Positions 1 through 8,950 of a DNA stretch of 64,000 nucleotides are shown here, piece by piece. Numbering within the stretch: position 1 is the first letter of the stretch; the number at the start of each line of letters is the position of its first letter. The DNA is taken from positions 930,001-994,000 of the forward strand of contig NZ_CP076023.1 of assembly GCF_018623035.1 (NCBI RefSeq), written 5' to 3'. The notes below the pieces were generated by a model, which saw nothing but the letters and a program-made list of their open reading frames with translations, was not told the DNA's origin and searched no databases. This DNA is from Cellulomonas dongxiuzhuiae. GTDB lineage: Bacteria; Actinomycetota; Actinomycetes; Actinomycetales; Cellulomonadaceae. The position numbers and the translations under genes are program-made.

Positions 1-2
1 TC

Positions 3-23
3 TTCAGCAACCTGGCGGACTGA
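3..23 (+). CDS. C-terminal tail of an upstream gene (partial)
   Basis: A reading frame ending in the residues FSNLAD and a TGA stop enters from the left edge. It is followed at 31-51 by a GC-rich hairpin, as expected after a gene end. Too little remains to name the product. It is called only from the stop codon, the following hairpin and the ribosome binding site of the next gene. Confidence 0.3.
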   Translation, partial: FSNLAD

Positions 24-30
24 CGGACCG

Positions 31-51
31 CGCCGCGGCGACGTCGCGGCG
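31..51 (+). terminator. GC-rich hairpin after the left-edge gene
   Basis: Arms CGCCGCG (31-37) and CGCGGCG (45-51) pair perfectly around a 7-nt loop. There is no T-tract, which is common for actinobacterial hairpin terminators. It sits between the stop at 21-23 and the GTG at 76. Confidence 0.35.
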
Positions 52-75
52 CGACGACGGGCGGGAGGTGACGAC

Positions 76-1224
76 GTGACGACGGACCACGCGACCCGCA
101 TCGTCATGTCCCACCGGCTGCTGCGCCGGTACGTGCTGCCGAGCGAGCGCGTCGTCCTGGCGACGCGGCGGCACTGGGCCAAGCTCCTCGAGCCGGCGCT
201 GGTCGCCGCCGGGGTGTTCGCGGTCTGCGGCTGGCTGACGTACGTGCTGCAGCCGACCGTGGGGGACGGCGCCCTCGTGGTGTGGTGGCTGTGGCTCGCG
301 GCGCTCGCGAGGTTCGGGTGGTACCTGCTGCTGTGGCGCGTGGAGTGGTTCGTCGCCACCGACAAGCGGATGCTCCTGCTGACCGGGCTCGTCACCCACC
401 AGGTCGGCATGATGCCGCTCATGAAGGTGACGGACATGCGGTACTCGCGGTCCGTCCTGGGGCAGATGCTCGGCTACGGCCAGTTCCTCCTCGAGTCCGC
501 GGGGCAGGACCAGGCGCTGCGGCAGATCGGGTGGGTGGCGCGCCCGGACGCGACGTACCGCGACCTGTGCGCCCTGATCTTCACGCCCGTCACGACGCCG
601 CCGTCCGACGGCGAGGACGACGCCGGCCCGCGCCCGTCGCACCGCGGGCGCCTGCGCCGTCCCGACGGCCCGCCCCCGTCGGTGCCCCCGGCACGCGTGC
701 CGTCGCGCGAGGCCGGTGCCGTCGCGGTCGCGGAGGCGCCCACGACGACGCCCGCGGGCGGGACCCGCGAGGTCGGGGACCCGCGCCGCGTGGCCGCGGG
801 CGGCCGTGCCGGTGACGGGCCGCCGGACCGGTGGGCGGAGCCCGTCGTCGTGTGGCCGACGCGCGAGCGCCCGTTCGAGCCGGACGACACCCAGCCGCTG
901 CGTCTGCGCACGCCCGACGAGACCGACGACGTGGACGTCCCGCCCGACGAGGACGTCGCCACCCGGCGCCGGCTGCCGCCCACGCTGGCGGAGGCGGAGG
1001 AGGACGGCACGTCGGTCGAGGCCGAGGCGATCGCCGGTGAGGAGGCCCTGCGCCTCGACGAGGAGGAGGCCCACGAGCGGTCGTGGGACGTCTCGGAGGG
1101 GACCGCGCGGTTCGTCGACCTGGGCCGGCGCGGGTGGCGCGAGGACGTCGAGGCACCCGAGGAGCCGGCCGAGCCGCGTCCGGAGCGCGGAAACCCGGAC
1201 GGCGACGAGGGACGTCGCACCTAG
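76..1224 (+). CDS. PH-domain (bPH2/DUF304-type) membrane protein with long disordered tail
   Basis: This 382-residue protein has two hydrophobic segments (about 39-58 and 66-88). They are followed by a bacterial PH-like region (about 90-165) containing W-F-V-A-T-D-K-R and L-L-x-T-G-L-V, the usual DUF304 pattern. The rest (about 170-382) is low-complexity, rich in Pro, Arg, Asp and Glu, and probably disordered in the cytoplasm. The GTG at 76 is chosen because GGGAGG lies 7 nt upstream (63-68). Proteins of this type are membrane-anchored and their function is mostly unknown. The gene ends 9 nt before metG, but metG appears to have its own promoter overlapping this stop codon. Confidence 0.8.
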   Translation: MTTDHATRIVMSHRLLRRYVLPSERVVLATRRHWAKLLEPALVAAGVFAVCGWLTYVLQPTVGDGALVVWWLWLAALARFGWYLLLWRVEWFVATDKRMLLLTGLVTHQVGMMPLMKVTDMRYSRSVLGQMLGYGQFLLESAGQDQALRQIGWVARPDATYRDLCALIFTPVTTPPSDGEDDAGPRPSHRGRLRRPDGPPPSVPPARVPSREAGAVAVAEAPTTTPAGGTREVGDPRRVAAGGRAGDGPPDRWAEPVVVWPTRERPFEPDDTQPLRLRTPDETDDVDVPPDEDVATRRRLPPTLAEAEEDGTSVEAEAIAGEEALRLDEEEAHERSWDVSEGTARFVDLGRRGWREDVEAPEEPAEPRPERGNPDGDEGRRT

Positions 1225-1227
1225 GAT
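1222..1227 (+). promoter_or_regulatory. Candidate -10 box for a leaderless metG transcript
   Basis: TAGGAT, a strong actinobacterial -10 match, ends 6 nt before the metG ATG at 1234, so transcription would start at or next to the A of the start codon. No Shine-Dalgarno sequence precedes the ATG. Both points favour a leaderless mRNA. The -35 region is poorly conserved. Confidence 0.5.
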
Positions 1228-1233
1228 CGACCC

Positions 1234-3021
1234 ATGTCCCGCATCCTGTCGGCCGTGGCCTGGCCCTACGCCAACGGCCCCCGCCACATCGGTCACGTCG
1301 CCGGCTTCGGCATCCCCTCCGACGTCTTCAGCCGGTACATGCGCATGGCGGGCCACGACGTGCTCATGGTCTCGGGCACCGACGAGCACGGCACGCCCAT
1401 CCTCGTGCAGGCCGACAAGGAGGGCGTGAGCCCCCAGGAGCTCGCGGACCGCTACAACCGCGTGATCGCCGAGGACCTGACGGCACTCGGGCTGTCGTAC
1501 GACCTGTTCACGCGCACCACCACGCGCAACCACTACGCCGTGGTGCAGGAGATGTTCCGCACGGTGCACAAGAACGGCTACATGATCGAGCGGACCACGA
1601 AGGGCGCGGTGAGCCCGTCGACGGGCCGCACGCTGCCGGACCGCTACATCGAGGGCACGTGCCCGATCTGCGGCTACGACGGCGCGCGCGGCGACCAGTG
1701 CGACAACTGCGGCAACCAGCTCGACGCGATCGAGCTCATCAACCCGAAGAGCAAGATCAACGGCGAGACGCCGAAGTTCGTGGAGTCCGAGCACTTCTTC
1801 CTCGACCTGCCGGCGTTCGTCGACGCGCTCGGGGACTGGCTGCGCACGCGCACCGAGTGGCGCCCGAACGTCCTGAAGTTCTCCCTGAACCTGCTCGACG
1901 ACGTGCGTCCGCGCGCCATGACGCGTGACATCGACTGGGGCATCCCCGTGCCGCTCGACGGGTGGGAGCAGAACCCGACCAAGCGTCTGTACGTGTGGTT
2001 CGACGCGGTCATCGGGTACCTGTCGGCGTCGATCGAGTGGGCGCGGCGCAGCGGCGACCCGGACGCGTGGCGCCAGTGGTGGAACGACCCCGAGGCCCTG
2101 TCGTACTACTTCATGGGCAAGGACAACATCACGTTCCACTCGCAGATCTGGCCGGCCGAGCTGCTGGGCTACGACGGCAAGGGCTCGCGCGGCGGGGAGC
2201 CCGGCGCGTACGGGTCGCTCAACCTGCCGACCGAGGTCGTCTCAAGCGAGTTCCTCAACGTCGAGGGCAAGCAGTTCTCGACGTCGCGCGGCGTGGTCAT
2301 CCTCGTCCGCGACATGCTCGCGCGCTACCAGCCCGACGCCCTGCGGTACTACATCTCGGTCGCCGGTCCGGAGATGCAGGACGTCGACTTCACGTGGGCG
2401 GAGTTCAAGCGCCGCACCAACGACGAGCTGGTCGCGGGCTGGGGCAACCTGGTCAACCGCACGGCGAGCATGGTGCACAAGAACTTCGGCGAGATCCCCG
2501 CACCGGGGCACCGGCTGCCCGTCGACGAGGCGCTGAGCGCCGAGATCACGACCGCCTTCGGCCGCGTCGGTGAGCTCGTCGGCGTCCACCGGCAGCGGCA
2601 GGCGCTCCAGGAGGCCATGCGCGTCGTGACGGAGGCGAACCGGTACGTCTCGGAGACCGAGCCGTGGAAGCTCAAGACCGACCCCGAGCGTCTGGCGACG
2701 GTGCTGCACACCACGACGCAGGCCGTGAGCGACCTCAACACGCTGCTCGCGCCGTTCCTGCCGCACTCCGCGCAGCAGGTCCACGAGGCGCTGGGCGGCA
2801 CGGGGACGTTCTCGCCGCAGCCCCGCATCGAGGAGGTCACCGACCTCGACGACGACAGCCGGCACTACCCCGTCATCACGGGCGACTACACGTCGGTCCG
2901 CGGGACGTGGCAGCCGAAGGCGGTCGTGCCGGGCACGAAGGTCGACAAGCCCACGCCGATCTTCACCAAGCTCGACGACTCCATCGTCGAGGAGGAGCTC
3001 GAGCGGCTCCGGCAGCCCTGA
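1234..3021 (+). CDS. metG: Methionyl-tRNA synthetase
   Basis: Class I aminoacyl-tRNA synthetase charging tRNA-Met with methionine at the expense of ATP; cytoplasmic. The 595-residue protein has the HIGH signature as H-I-G-H near residues 18-21. A zinc-knuckle insert follows with four cysteines (C-P-I-C ... C-D-N-C). The KMSKS loop appears as K-Q-F-S-T-S (346-351), a known divergence in the zinc-type enzymes. The C-terminal anticodon-binding domain is present, but no C-terminal EMAP/Trbp111-like tail. It heads the conserved actinobacterial series metG - tatD - rpf - rsmA - ispE, and tatD starts 3 nt after its stop. Confidence 0.97.
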   Translation: MSRILSAVAWPYANGPRHIGHVAGFGIPSDVFSRYMRMAGHDVLMVSGTDEHGTPILVQADKEGVSPQELADRYNRVIAEDLTALGLSYDLFTRTTTRNHYAVVQEMFRTVHKNGYMIERTTKGAVSPSTGRTLPDRYIEGTCPICGYDGARGDQCDNCGNQLDAIELINPKSKINGETPKFVESEHFFLDLPAFVDALGDWLRTRTEWRPNVLKFSLNLLDDVRPRAMTRDIDWGIPVPLDGWEQNPTKRLYVWFDAVIGYLSASIEWARRSGDPDAWRQWWNDPEALSYYFMGKDNITFHSQIWPAELLGYDGKGSRGGEPGAYGSLNLPTEVVSSEFLNVEGKQFSTSRGVVILVRDMLARYQPDALRYYISVAGPEMQDVDFTWAEFKRRTNDELVAGWGNLVNRTASMVHKNFGEIPAPGHRLPVDEALSAEITTAFGRVGELVGVHRQRQALQEAMRVVTEANRYVSETEPWKLKTDPERLATVLHTTTQAVSDLNTLLAPFLPHSAQQVHEALGGTGTFSPQPRIEEVTDLDDDSRHYPVITGDYTSVRGTWQPKAVVPGTKVDKPTPIFTKLDDSIVEEELERLRQP

Positions 3022-3024
3022 CCC

Positions 3025-3966
3025 GTGGCCCGCAAGCGTCGTGAGACGGGCTGGCCGCCGTCGCCCGAGCCCCTGCCGTCGCCCGTCGTCGACAACCACA
3101 CGCACCTCGAGTCGGTGGTCGGCTGGCGGGCGGGCGGCTGGGACGGCGACGTGGACGACGCCGCGGCGACGCCCCCGGACGTCGCCGCGCACGTGGCGCG
3201 CGCGGCGGCCGTCGGCGTGACCCGCATGGTGCAGGTCGGCTGCGACCTCGACGCCGTCTCCTGGACCGACGCGGCCGTGCGGGCCCACCCGGCGCTGCTG
3301 GGGGCCGTCGCGATCCACCCCAACGAGGCGGTGCTGCACGCGGGCGTCCGCGAGGTCGCACCGGACGGGCTCGAGCCCGACCCGCAGCCCCGGCACGACG
3401 TGCCGCTCGACGAGGCGCTCGCCGCGGTCGCGGCCGTCGCACGCGCGAACCCGCGCGTGCGGGCGATCGGGGAGACCGGCCTGGACCACTACCGCGCCGG
3501 GCCCCGGGGCCGCGAGGTCCAGCGCGAGGCCTTCCGGGCGCACGTCGCGCTCGCCAAGGAGCTCGGCCTGGCGCTGCAGATCCACGACCGGGACGCGCAC
3601 GACGAGGTCGTCGACGTGCTGCGTCGCGACGGCGCGCCCGAGCGCACGGTGTTCCACTGCTTCTCGGGCGGGACCGGCCTGGCGCGCGTGTGCGCCGACG
3701 AGGGCTGGTACTGCTCCTTCGCGGGACCCGTGTCCTTCCCCGCCAACGAGGAGCTGCGGGCGGCGCTGCGGCTGCTGCCTGCCTCGCTCGTGCTCGTCGA
3801 GACCGACGCGCCCTACCTGACGGTCCACCCGCACCGGGGTCGGCCCAACGCGCCGTACCTCTTGCCGGGGACGGTGCGCACGGTCGCCGAGGCCACCGGC
3901 AGGTCGCTCGCCGAGGTGTGTGCGCAGGTCAGTGCCGTCTCGGTGGGGGTGTACGGCGACTGGTGA
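3025..3966 (+). CDS. tatD: TatD-family metal-dependent deoxyribonuclease/hydrolase
   Basis: A 313-residue TIM-barrel metal hydrolase of the TatD family (DNA quality control or 3'-5' exonuclease in characterised members). The metal-binding H-T-H of V-V-D-N-H-T-H-L is near the N-terminus. G-E-T-G-L-D supplies the catalytic Glu, Q-I-H-D-R-D and F-H-C-F-S-G follow, and E-T-D-A-P-Y-L near the end gives the last metal ligand. The GTG start lies 3 nt after the metG stop, indicating co-transcription. The protein is longer than typical TatD (about 260) because of inserts near residues 30-60 and 110-135. Confidence 0.93.
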   Translation: MARKRRETGWPPSPEPLPSPVVDNHTHLESVVGWRAGGWDGDVDDAAATPPDVAAHVARAAAVGVTRMVQVGCDLDAVSWTDAAVRAHPALLGAVAIHPNEAVLHAGVREVAPDGLEPDPQPRHDVPLDEALAAVAAVARANPRVRAIGETGLDHYRAGPRGREVQREAFRAHVALAKELGLALQIHDRDAHDEVVDVLRRDGAPERTVFHCFSGGTGLARVCADEGWYCSFAGPVSFPANEELRAALRLLPASLVLVETDAPYLTVHPHRGRPNAPYLLPGTVRTVAEATGRSLAEVCAQVSAVSVGVYGDW

Positions 3967-3990
3967 GCCGTCGCGGCGTGCGCCCCCCGC

Positions 3991-4020
3991 TGGTCGCGAG
4001 GGTCACGAGTCGGTTACGGT
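3991..4020 (+). promoter_or_regulatory. Candidate promoter of the first DUF348/G5 gene
   Basis: A -10-like TACGGT (4015-4020) lies within GTTACGGTC, 18 nt after a weak -35 (TGGTCG, 3991-3996). The same nine bases GTTACGGTC with the same 18-nt spacing recur before the second DUF348 gene at 5414-5422, which strengthens both calls. The implied leader is about 90 nt. Confidence 0.45.
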
Positions 4021-4116
4021 CTGTCCCGGCAGCCGTGCTGCGCCCGTCAAGGGCGGGGCTCCGGGTGCCGAAGAGAACTTCAGGGCAGCGTCCCTCCCGC
4101 CGACCCGAAGGACACC

Positions 4117-5313
4117 GTGACCGGTCACGACCAGGTCTCCGGCCGCCGCGCGGCACGCGCGCGCGACCGGGCCGCCCGCACCGCCGCGCAGGCGGTCGTG
4201 CTCGCGCTCGTCGCGGGCGGGACCACCGCGTTCGCCGCGATGCACAAGGACGTCACCGTCGACGTCGACGGGCGTGAGGTGCAGGTGCAGGCCTTCGGTC
4301 GCACGGTGGCCGACGTGCTCGACGCGGGCGGCATCGAGGTGTCCCAGGGTGACCTCGTCGCACCGGGGCTCGACCAGCCGGTGGCGCGCACGGGTCAGGT
4401 GGTCGTCCGGCACGGCCGCGAGATCGCGGTCGAGGTCGACGGGCAGGAGCGCACGGTCTGGACGACGGCGCTGACGGTGGGCGAGGCGGTCGAGGAGCTC
4501 GGGCTGCGGGACGGGGTGCGCCTGTCGGCGTCGCGCTCGGCGAGCGTCGGGCGTGACGTGCTGCGGGTCTCGACGCAGAAGACCGTGCACCTCGTGGTCG
4601 ACGGGCAGGTCATCGACGGCGTGACGAGCGGCTCGACCGTGCGGGACGCGCTGCGCGAGATCGGGCTCGTGCTCGAGGAGGCCGACCAGGTCTCCGTGCC
4701 GCTCGACGCGGCGGCCGTCGACGGCCTCGTCGTGCTGGTCACGCGCGCGGCCACGTCCGGTGAGACCGTGACCGAGGCGGTGCCGTTCGCGGTCCAGGAG
4801 ATCGAGGACCCGACGCTCGTCAAGGGCAACCGGGTCGTGCAGTCGACCGGGCGCGCCGGGCAGCGCACGACGACCTACGCGCTCGACGTGGTCGGTGGCG
4901 TGGTGGTGGGCCGCACCGTGCTCGCGTCGGTCGTCACCGTGCCGCCCGTCGACCAGGTGACGCGCGTCGGGACGGCGGAGCTGCCGGACCCGGCGACGGT
5001 CGCCGTGGAACCGGGGACGGCGCAGGCGATGGGCAAGGAGATGGCCGCGGCCCGCGGCTGGGGCGACGACCAGTTCGCCTGCCTGCTCTCGCTGTGGAAC
5101 AAGGAGAGCGGCTGGCGCTGGAACGCCGAGAACAAGTCCTCGGGCGCCTACGGCATCCCCCAGTCGCTGCCGGGCTCGAAGATGGCGTCGGTGGCCGACG
5201 ACTGGCGGACGAACCCGGCTACCCAGATCACCTGGGGGCTGAACTACATCGCCGGTCGGTACGGGACTCCCTGCGGCGCGTGGGCGCACTCGCAGGCCAA
5301 GAACTGGTACTGA
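4117..5313 (+). CDS. Secreted DUF348/G5 protein with lytic transglycosylase-like C-terminus
   Basis: A 398-residue exported cell-wall protein. After a charged N-terminus there is one hydrophobic segment (about 22-40; signal peptide or anchor). Three DUF348 repeats (about 43-200) and a G5 domain (about 215-295) follow. The last ~90 residues (L-S-L-W-N-K-E-S-G-W ... A-Y-G-I-P-Q) resemble the lysozyme/transglycosylase fold seen in aggregation-promoting factors, with the Glu of K-E-S-G-W as likely catalytic acid. This end differs from the canonical Rpf domain of the next gene, so the two are tandem paralogues with different catalytic ends. Expected role: peptidoglycan remodelling during growth or resuscitation. 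A GTG start is used. Confidence 0.85.
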   Translation: MTGHDQVSGRRAARARDRAARTAAQAVVLALVAGGTTAFAAMHKDVTVDVDGREVQVQAFGRTVADVLDAGGIEVSQGDLVAPGLDQPVARTGQVVVRHGREIAVEVDGQERTVWTTALTVGEAVEELGLRDGVRLSASRSASVGRDVLRVSTQKTVHLVVDGQVIDGVTSGSTVRDALREIGLVLEEADQVSVPLDAAAVDGLVVLVTRAATSGETVTEAVPFAVQEIEDPTLVKGNRVVQSTGRAGQRTTTYALDVVGGVVVGRTVLASVVTVPPVDQVTRVGTAELPDPATVAVEPGTAQAMGKEMAAARGWGDDQFACLLSLWNKESGWRWNAENKSSGAYGIPQSLPGSKMASVADDWRTNPATQITWGLNYIAGRYGTPCGAWAHSQAKNWY

Positions 5314-5391
5314 CCTCCACGTTCGTTCCACGACGGCGCGTCGCCTGCGGCGCGCCGTCCGTGCTGTGACCTTCGTCTCCGCTCGCAGGGG

Positions 5392-5421
5392 TTGGAACTG
5401 TCGCCGTAAATCCGTTACGGT
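5392..5421 (+). promoter_or_regulatory. Candidate promoter of the rpfB-like gene
   Basis: TTGGAA (5392-5397) and TACGGT (5416-5421) are separated by 18 nt, and the -10 lies in the same GTTACGGTC context as the promoter at 3991-4020. It gives a leader of about 175 nt before the GTG at 5602. No canonical riboswitch was recognised in that leader. Confidence 0.5.
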
Positions 5422-5601
5422 CGCGTGTCGCTATTGCACGAAAGGGTGAGAGCCCGGCCGTTCAGGTGACGCACGGTCGGCCGTCCCACGGCCACCGCGA
5501 CCGCCGGATCGGGGATCCCTCCGTGGCGGACGTCCGGGTGCTCGTCACCGCGGAGCGTCCCGCCTCTCCCTGTGCCCGGTCTCGACGACGGCTGGAGCCT
5601 C

Positions 5602-6855
5602 GTGCAGTTCTTTACCCGCCACACCGGTCCGACGTCGTCGGCGGCATCGTCCGCCACGGCACCGCAGCCCGACGCCGGACCGGAGCAGGGTCCCGCGGCC
5701 CGCGCGTCGCGCCGCCGCTGGCCGCTCGTCGCCGCTGGCACCGCCGTGCTGGTCGTCGCCGCCGGGGGCACCGCCTACGCGCAGGCCCACAAGACCGTCG
5801 CGCTCGACGTCGACGGCGAGGTCACGCGTGTCAGCACGTTCGCCGGCTCGGTCGACGGGCTGCTCGCCGACCAGGACGTCGAGGTCGGTGACCGCGACAG
5901 CGTGTCCCACCAGGGCGCTCTGGCCGACGGTGCCGAGATCGTCGTGCGGCACGCGACCGCGCTCGTCGTGATGATCGACGGCAACCGTCAGGTCGTCTGG
6001 ACCACCGCGCTCAGCGCCGACGAGGCGCTCGACACGCTCGCCGACCGCGCCGGTTCGGTCGCCCTCGTCGCGTCGCGCTCCGCCGACCGCGCCGAGCTGC
6101 CGCTCGACCTGGCCCTGGACGGCCGCGCCGAGGTGCTGGTCGACGGGACCGTGCTCGACGTCCCCGAGGCCGACGCCACGGTCGGCGAGGTCCTCGACGG
6201 GCTCGCGGTCGTGCTGCAGCCGCTGGACCGCGTCCAGGTGCAGCGCTCCGGCAACGGGGTCGTCCAGGTGGTCGTGCAGCGCGTCGTGGTGCAGGACGTC
6301 GCGACGATGTCGGAGGTGCCGTTCACGTCGCGCACCGAGGACGACGCGAGCCGCTTCACCGGCCAGAAGGTCGTCGCGCAGGCCGGCGTGCCGGGCGTGC
6401 GCACGGTCGTCGAGCGCGTGACCACGGTCGACGGCGTCGAGGAGACGCGCGAGCCCGTCAGCGACGGCATCACGCAGGGTCCGGTCGAGGAGATCGTCAA
6501 GGTCGGCACCAAGGCGCGCCCCGTCGCCCCGGCCCCGGCGCCCGCCGCGTCGTCGGCCCGTTCGTCGTCCGGCTCGTCCGCCGCGGCCGGTCCCATCGCC
6601 GCCGGCGGCAGCGCGGACTCGCTCAACTGGGCCGCGCTGGCCAGGTGCGAGTCCGGCGGCCGCCCGGACGCCGTGTCGTCCACCGGCAAGTACCACGGGC
6701 TCTACCAGTTCTCGGTCGCCACGTGGCAGGCCGTCGGCGGCGCGGGTCTCCCGTCGCAGGCCTCCGCCGACGAGCAGACCGCCCGCGCGAAGATGCTCTA
6801 CAACCGCTCGGGCGCCGGCCAGTGGCCGCACTGCGGCAAGAACCTCTTCGGCTGA
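5602..6855 (+). CDS. rpfB: Resuscitation-promoting factor, RpfB type
   Basis: A 417-residue secreted muralytic protein. It has an Arg-rich N-region and one hydrophobic segment (about 40-58), three DUF348 repeats (about 62-205), a G5 domain (about 225-300) and an Ala/Ser/Pro linker. It ends in an Rpf transglycosylase-like domain (about 340-417): W-A-A-L-A-R-C-E-S-G-G with the catalytic Glu, then G-L-Y-Q-F-S-V-A-T-W-Q. Rpf proteins cleave peptidoglycan and promote exit from dormancy. The GTG at 5602 is preferred because GGAG lies 4 nt upstream; an in-frame GTG at 5572 has no nearby ribosome binding site. Its place before rsmA and ispE matches the M. tuberculosis rpfB locus. Confidence 0.92.
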   Translation: MQFFTRHTGPTSSAASSATAPQPDAGPEQGPAARASRRRWPLVAAGTAVLVVAAGGTAYAQAHKTVALDVDGEVTRVSTFAGSVDGLLADQDVEVGDRDSVSHQGALADGAEIVVRHATALVVMIDGNRQVVWTTALSADEALDTLADRAGSVALVASRSADRAELPLDLALDGRAEVLVDGTVLDVPEADATVGEVLDGLAVVLQPLDRVQVQRSGNGVVQVVVQRVVVQDVATMSEVPFTSRTEDDASRFTGQKVVAQAGVPGVRTVVERVTTVDGVEETREPVSDGITQGPVEEIVKVGTKARPVAPAPAPAASSARSSSGSSAAAGPIAAGGSADSLNWAALARCESGGRPDAVSSTGKYHGLYQFSVATWQAVGGAGLPSQASADEQTARAKMLYNRSGAGQWPHCGKNLFG

Positions 6856-6864
6856 CGCACCACC

Positions 6865-6903
6865 GAGGGCTGGATCGACCTCTCCGAGGCCGATCCAGCC
6901 CTC
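6865..6903 (+). terminator. Strong hairpin terminator after rpfB-like gene
   Basis: Perfect 13-bp arms GAGGGCTGGATCG (6865-6877) and CGATCCAGCCCTC (6891-6903) flank a 13-nt loop, 9 nt after the stop codon. A short pyrimidine run follows. Confidence 0.75.
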
Positions 6904-6915
6904 CCCCCTTCCTGT

Positions 6916-6970
6916 GAGAGAGCGATCCAGTTCGCCACGGTGAGCCGTGCCTCAGCTGGATTGCTCTCTC
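6916..6970. repeat. Second inverted repeat between rpfB-like gene and rsmA
   Basis: 15-bp arms GAGAGAGCGATCCAG (6916-6930) and CTGGATTGCTCTCTC (6956-6970) pair with one G-U wobble. An inner 5-bp hairpin (6936-6940 with 6945-6949) gives a two-tiered stem. It shares GATCCAG with the terminator just upstream and lies before the rsmA promoter. It could be a second terminator or a processing/regulatory structure. Confidence 0.5.
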
Positions 6971-7012
6971 GCGCCCGGGGTGGGGTGGGAAGGGGGTGGG
7001 TCGGGGGGGACG

Positions 7013-7018
7013 TAGGCT
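7013..7018 (+). promoter_or_regulatory. Candidate -10 box for rsmA, near-leaderless
   Basis: TAGGCT lies 8 nt before the rsmA ATG at 7027, and no Shine-Dalgarno sequence lies between them. The transcript would begin at or within about two bases of the start codon. Confidence 0.4.
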
Positions 7019-7026
7019 CGGTGGCC

Positions 7027-8013
7027 ATGTCGGCGATCACCCTGCTCGGGCCCGCGGAGATCCGTGCGCTCGCGCAGCGCGCCGGGATCCGGCCCACCAA
7101 GACCCTCGGTCAGAACTTCGTGCTCGACGGCGGGACGGTCCGCAAGATCGTGCGCCAGGCGGGCGTGACCGCGGGTGAGCGGGTCGTCGAGGTCGGGCCC
7201 GGGCTCGGGTCGCTCACGCTCGGCCTGCTCGAGGCCGGTGCCGACGTGGTCGCGGTCGAGATCGACCCCGTGCTCGCGCGCCTCCTGCCCGGGACCGTCG
7301 CCGCCCACGTCCCCGGCCTCACGCTCGACACCGACACCGACACCGACGTCGGCACCGACGCGGCCGGTGCCCCCGACGCGCCGGCCCCGGTCGTCGTGCT
7401 GCGGGACGGCGACGGCCGCGCGCGCCTGACCATCGTGACGCAGGACGCCCTGACGGTGACCGAGCTGCCGGGGCCGGCGCCCACGGCGCTCGTCGCCAAC
7501 CTGCCGTACAACGTCTCCGTCCCCGTGCTCCTGACGTTCCTCGAGCGGTTCGACTCGCTCGAGCGCGGGCTCGTCATGGTGCAGGCCGAGGTCGCCGACC
7601 GGCTCGTGGCGCCCCCGGGCAGCCGCACGTACGGCGTGCCGTCGGCCAAGGTCGCCTGGTACGCGGCGGCCCGCCGCACCGCGACCGTCGGACGTGCGGT
7701 GTTCTGGCCCGCACCGCACGTCGACTCCGCGCTCGTGCGTCTCGACCGCCGCGAGCCCCCGGCCGCCACCGTGTCGCGGCAGGAGGTGTTCGCGGTCGTC
7801 GACGCCGCGTTCGCGCAGCGCCGCAAGATGCTGCGCTCCGCCCTCGCCGGCGTCGCGGGGTCGTCCGCGGCGGCCGAGGTCGCCGTGCGGGCGGCGGGCC
7901 TGGACCCGCAGGTGCGCGGGGAGCAGGTCGACGTCGTCGGGTTCGCGCGGATCGCCGAGGCGTTGCACGCTGCACGGCCCGTGCCGTCCGGACCTGGCAC
8001 AGTGGCCCCGTGA
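7027..8013 (+). CDS. rsmA: 16S rRNA (adenine1518-N6/adenine1519-N6)-dimethyltransferase
   Basis: Also called KsgA. It dimethylates two adjacent adenosines in the helix 45 loop of 16S rRNA during small-subunit maturation, using SAM. The 328-residue protein has the K-T-L-G-Q-N-F start of the family, the SAM loop [13 protein letters not shown] at the end of beta 2, and the catalytic N-L-P-Y-N motif. The ATG at 7027 is chosen because the family N-terminus begins there. An Asp-Thr-rich insert (three D-T units from a 6-bp repeat near 7327-7347, then an Ala/Pro stretch) lies between the second and third SAM motifs and is unusual. The stop overlaps ispE by 4 nt. Confidence 0.95.
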   Translation: MSAITLLGPAEIRALAQRAGIRPTKTLGQNFVLDGGTVRKIVRQAGVTAGERVVEVGPGLGSLTLGLLEAGADVVAVEIDPVLARLLPGTVAAHVPGLTLDTDTDTDVGTDAAGAPDAPAPVVVLRDGDGRARLTIVTQDALTVTELPGPAPTALVANLPYNVSVPVLLTFLERFDSLERGLVMVQAEVADRLVAPPGSRTYGVPSAKVAWYAAARRTATVGRAVFWPAPHVDSALVRLDRREPPAATVSRQEVFAVVDAAFAQRRKMLRSALAGVAGSSAAAEVAVRAAGLDPQVRGEQVDVVGFARIAEALHAARPVPSGPGTVAP

Positions 8014-8948
8014 CGCTGACCCCCCTGGACGACCTCCCCGAGCGCGCCGTGCGCGTGCGCGCCCCCGGCAAGGTCAACCTCTCGCTGCGCGTCGGCCCGC
8101 GGGCCACCGACGGCTACCACCCGGTGTCGACCGTCTTCCAGGCCGTGTCGGTCTACGAGGAGGTCGTCGCGACGCCTGCCGAGGAGTTCGGCGTCAGCGT
8201 GAGCGGCCCGCAGTCCGAGGCCGTGCCGACGGACGAGACCAACCTGGCGCTGCGCGCCGCGCGGGCGGTGGCCCGGCGTACCGGTGTCGACGACGCCGTG
8301 CACCTACACCTCGTCAAGGGCGTGCCCGTGGCCGGCGGGATGGCCGGCGGGTCGGCCGACGCGGCGGCCGCGCTCGTCGCGTGCGACGCCCTGTGGCGCA
8401 CCGGGCTGACGCGGGACGAGCTGCTGGAGCTCGCGGCCGAGCTGGGGTCCGACGTCCCGTTCTCGCTGGTCGGGCACACCGCCGTGGGGCAGGGGCGCGG
8501 GCACCTGCTGACGCCGGCGCTCAGCCGAGGCGAGTTCCACTGGGCGTTCGCCGTGCAGGACCGCGGGCTGTCGACGGCCGCCGTCTACGGCGCGTACGAC
8601 GAGCTGCGCCACCCGGACGTGGCACCGCTGGACGACGAGCAGGACGTCCCGCTCATGCAGGCGCTGCTCGCGGGCGACCCGGCCGCGCTCGGTGCCGCGC
8701 TGCACAACGACCTCGAGACCGCCGCCCTGGAGCTCGACCCCGGCCTGGCGGAGCCGCTCGCCGTCGCGACGGACGCCGGCGCCCTCGGCGTGGTGGTCTC
8801 GGGCTCCGGCCCGACGGTCGCGGCGCTCACGCGCAGCAGGAAGCACGCGCTCGCGGTCGCCGCGGCCTTCACCGCCTCCGGCGTGGCCGACCGCGTGCTG
8901 ACGGCGACCGGACCCGTCGCCGGCGCGCGGGTCGTCACCGCGGAGTGA
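8010..8948 (+). CDS. ispE: 4-diphosphocytidyl-2-C-methyl-D-erythritol kinase
   Basis: GHMP-superfamily kinase of the non-mevalonate (MEP) isoprenoid pathway. It phosphorylates CDP-ME at the 2-hydroxyl with ATP. The 312-residue protein has A-P-G-K-V-N-L at the start, the ATP-binding loop [14 protein letters not shown], and the C-terminal G-S-G-P-T-V motif. The GTG start overlaps the rsmA stop (GTGA, 8010-8013), so translation is coupled. The adjacency of rsmA and ispE is conserved in actinobacteria. Confidence 0.95.
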   Translation: MTLTPLDDLPERAVRVRAPGKVNLSLRVGPRATDGYHPVSTVFQAVSVYEEVVATPAEEFGVSVSGPQSEAVPTDETNLALRAARAVARRTGVDDAVHLHLVKGVPVAGGMAGGSADAAAALVACDALWRTGLTRDELLELAAELGSDVPFSLVGHTAVGQGRGHLLTPALSRGEFHWAFAVQDRGLSTAAVYGAYDELRHPDVAPLDDEQDVPLMQALLAGDPAALGAALHNDLETAALELDPGLAEPLAVATDAGALGVVVSGSGPTVAALTRSRKHALAVAAAFTASGVADRVLTATGPVAGARVVTAE

Positions 8949-8950
8949 GC

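Noticed and set aside
4021..5601. A c-di-AMP (ydaO/yuaA) riboswitch before the DUF348/Rpf genes
   Set aside because: Such riboswitches are common before actinobacterial rpf genes, but I could not find the conserved block near CCCGAACCCGACAGCTAACC in either leader. A covariance-model search (RF00379) would decide; a significant hit would reverse this.
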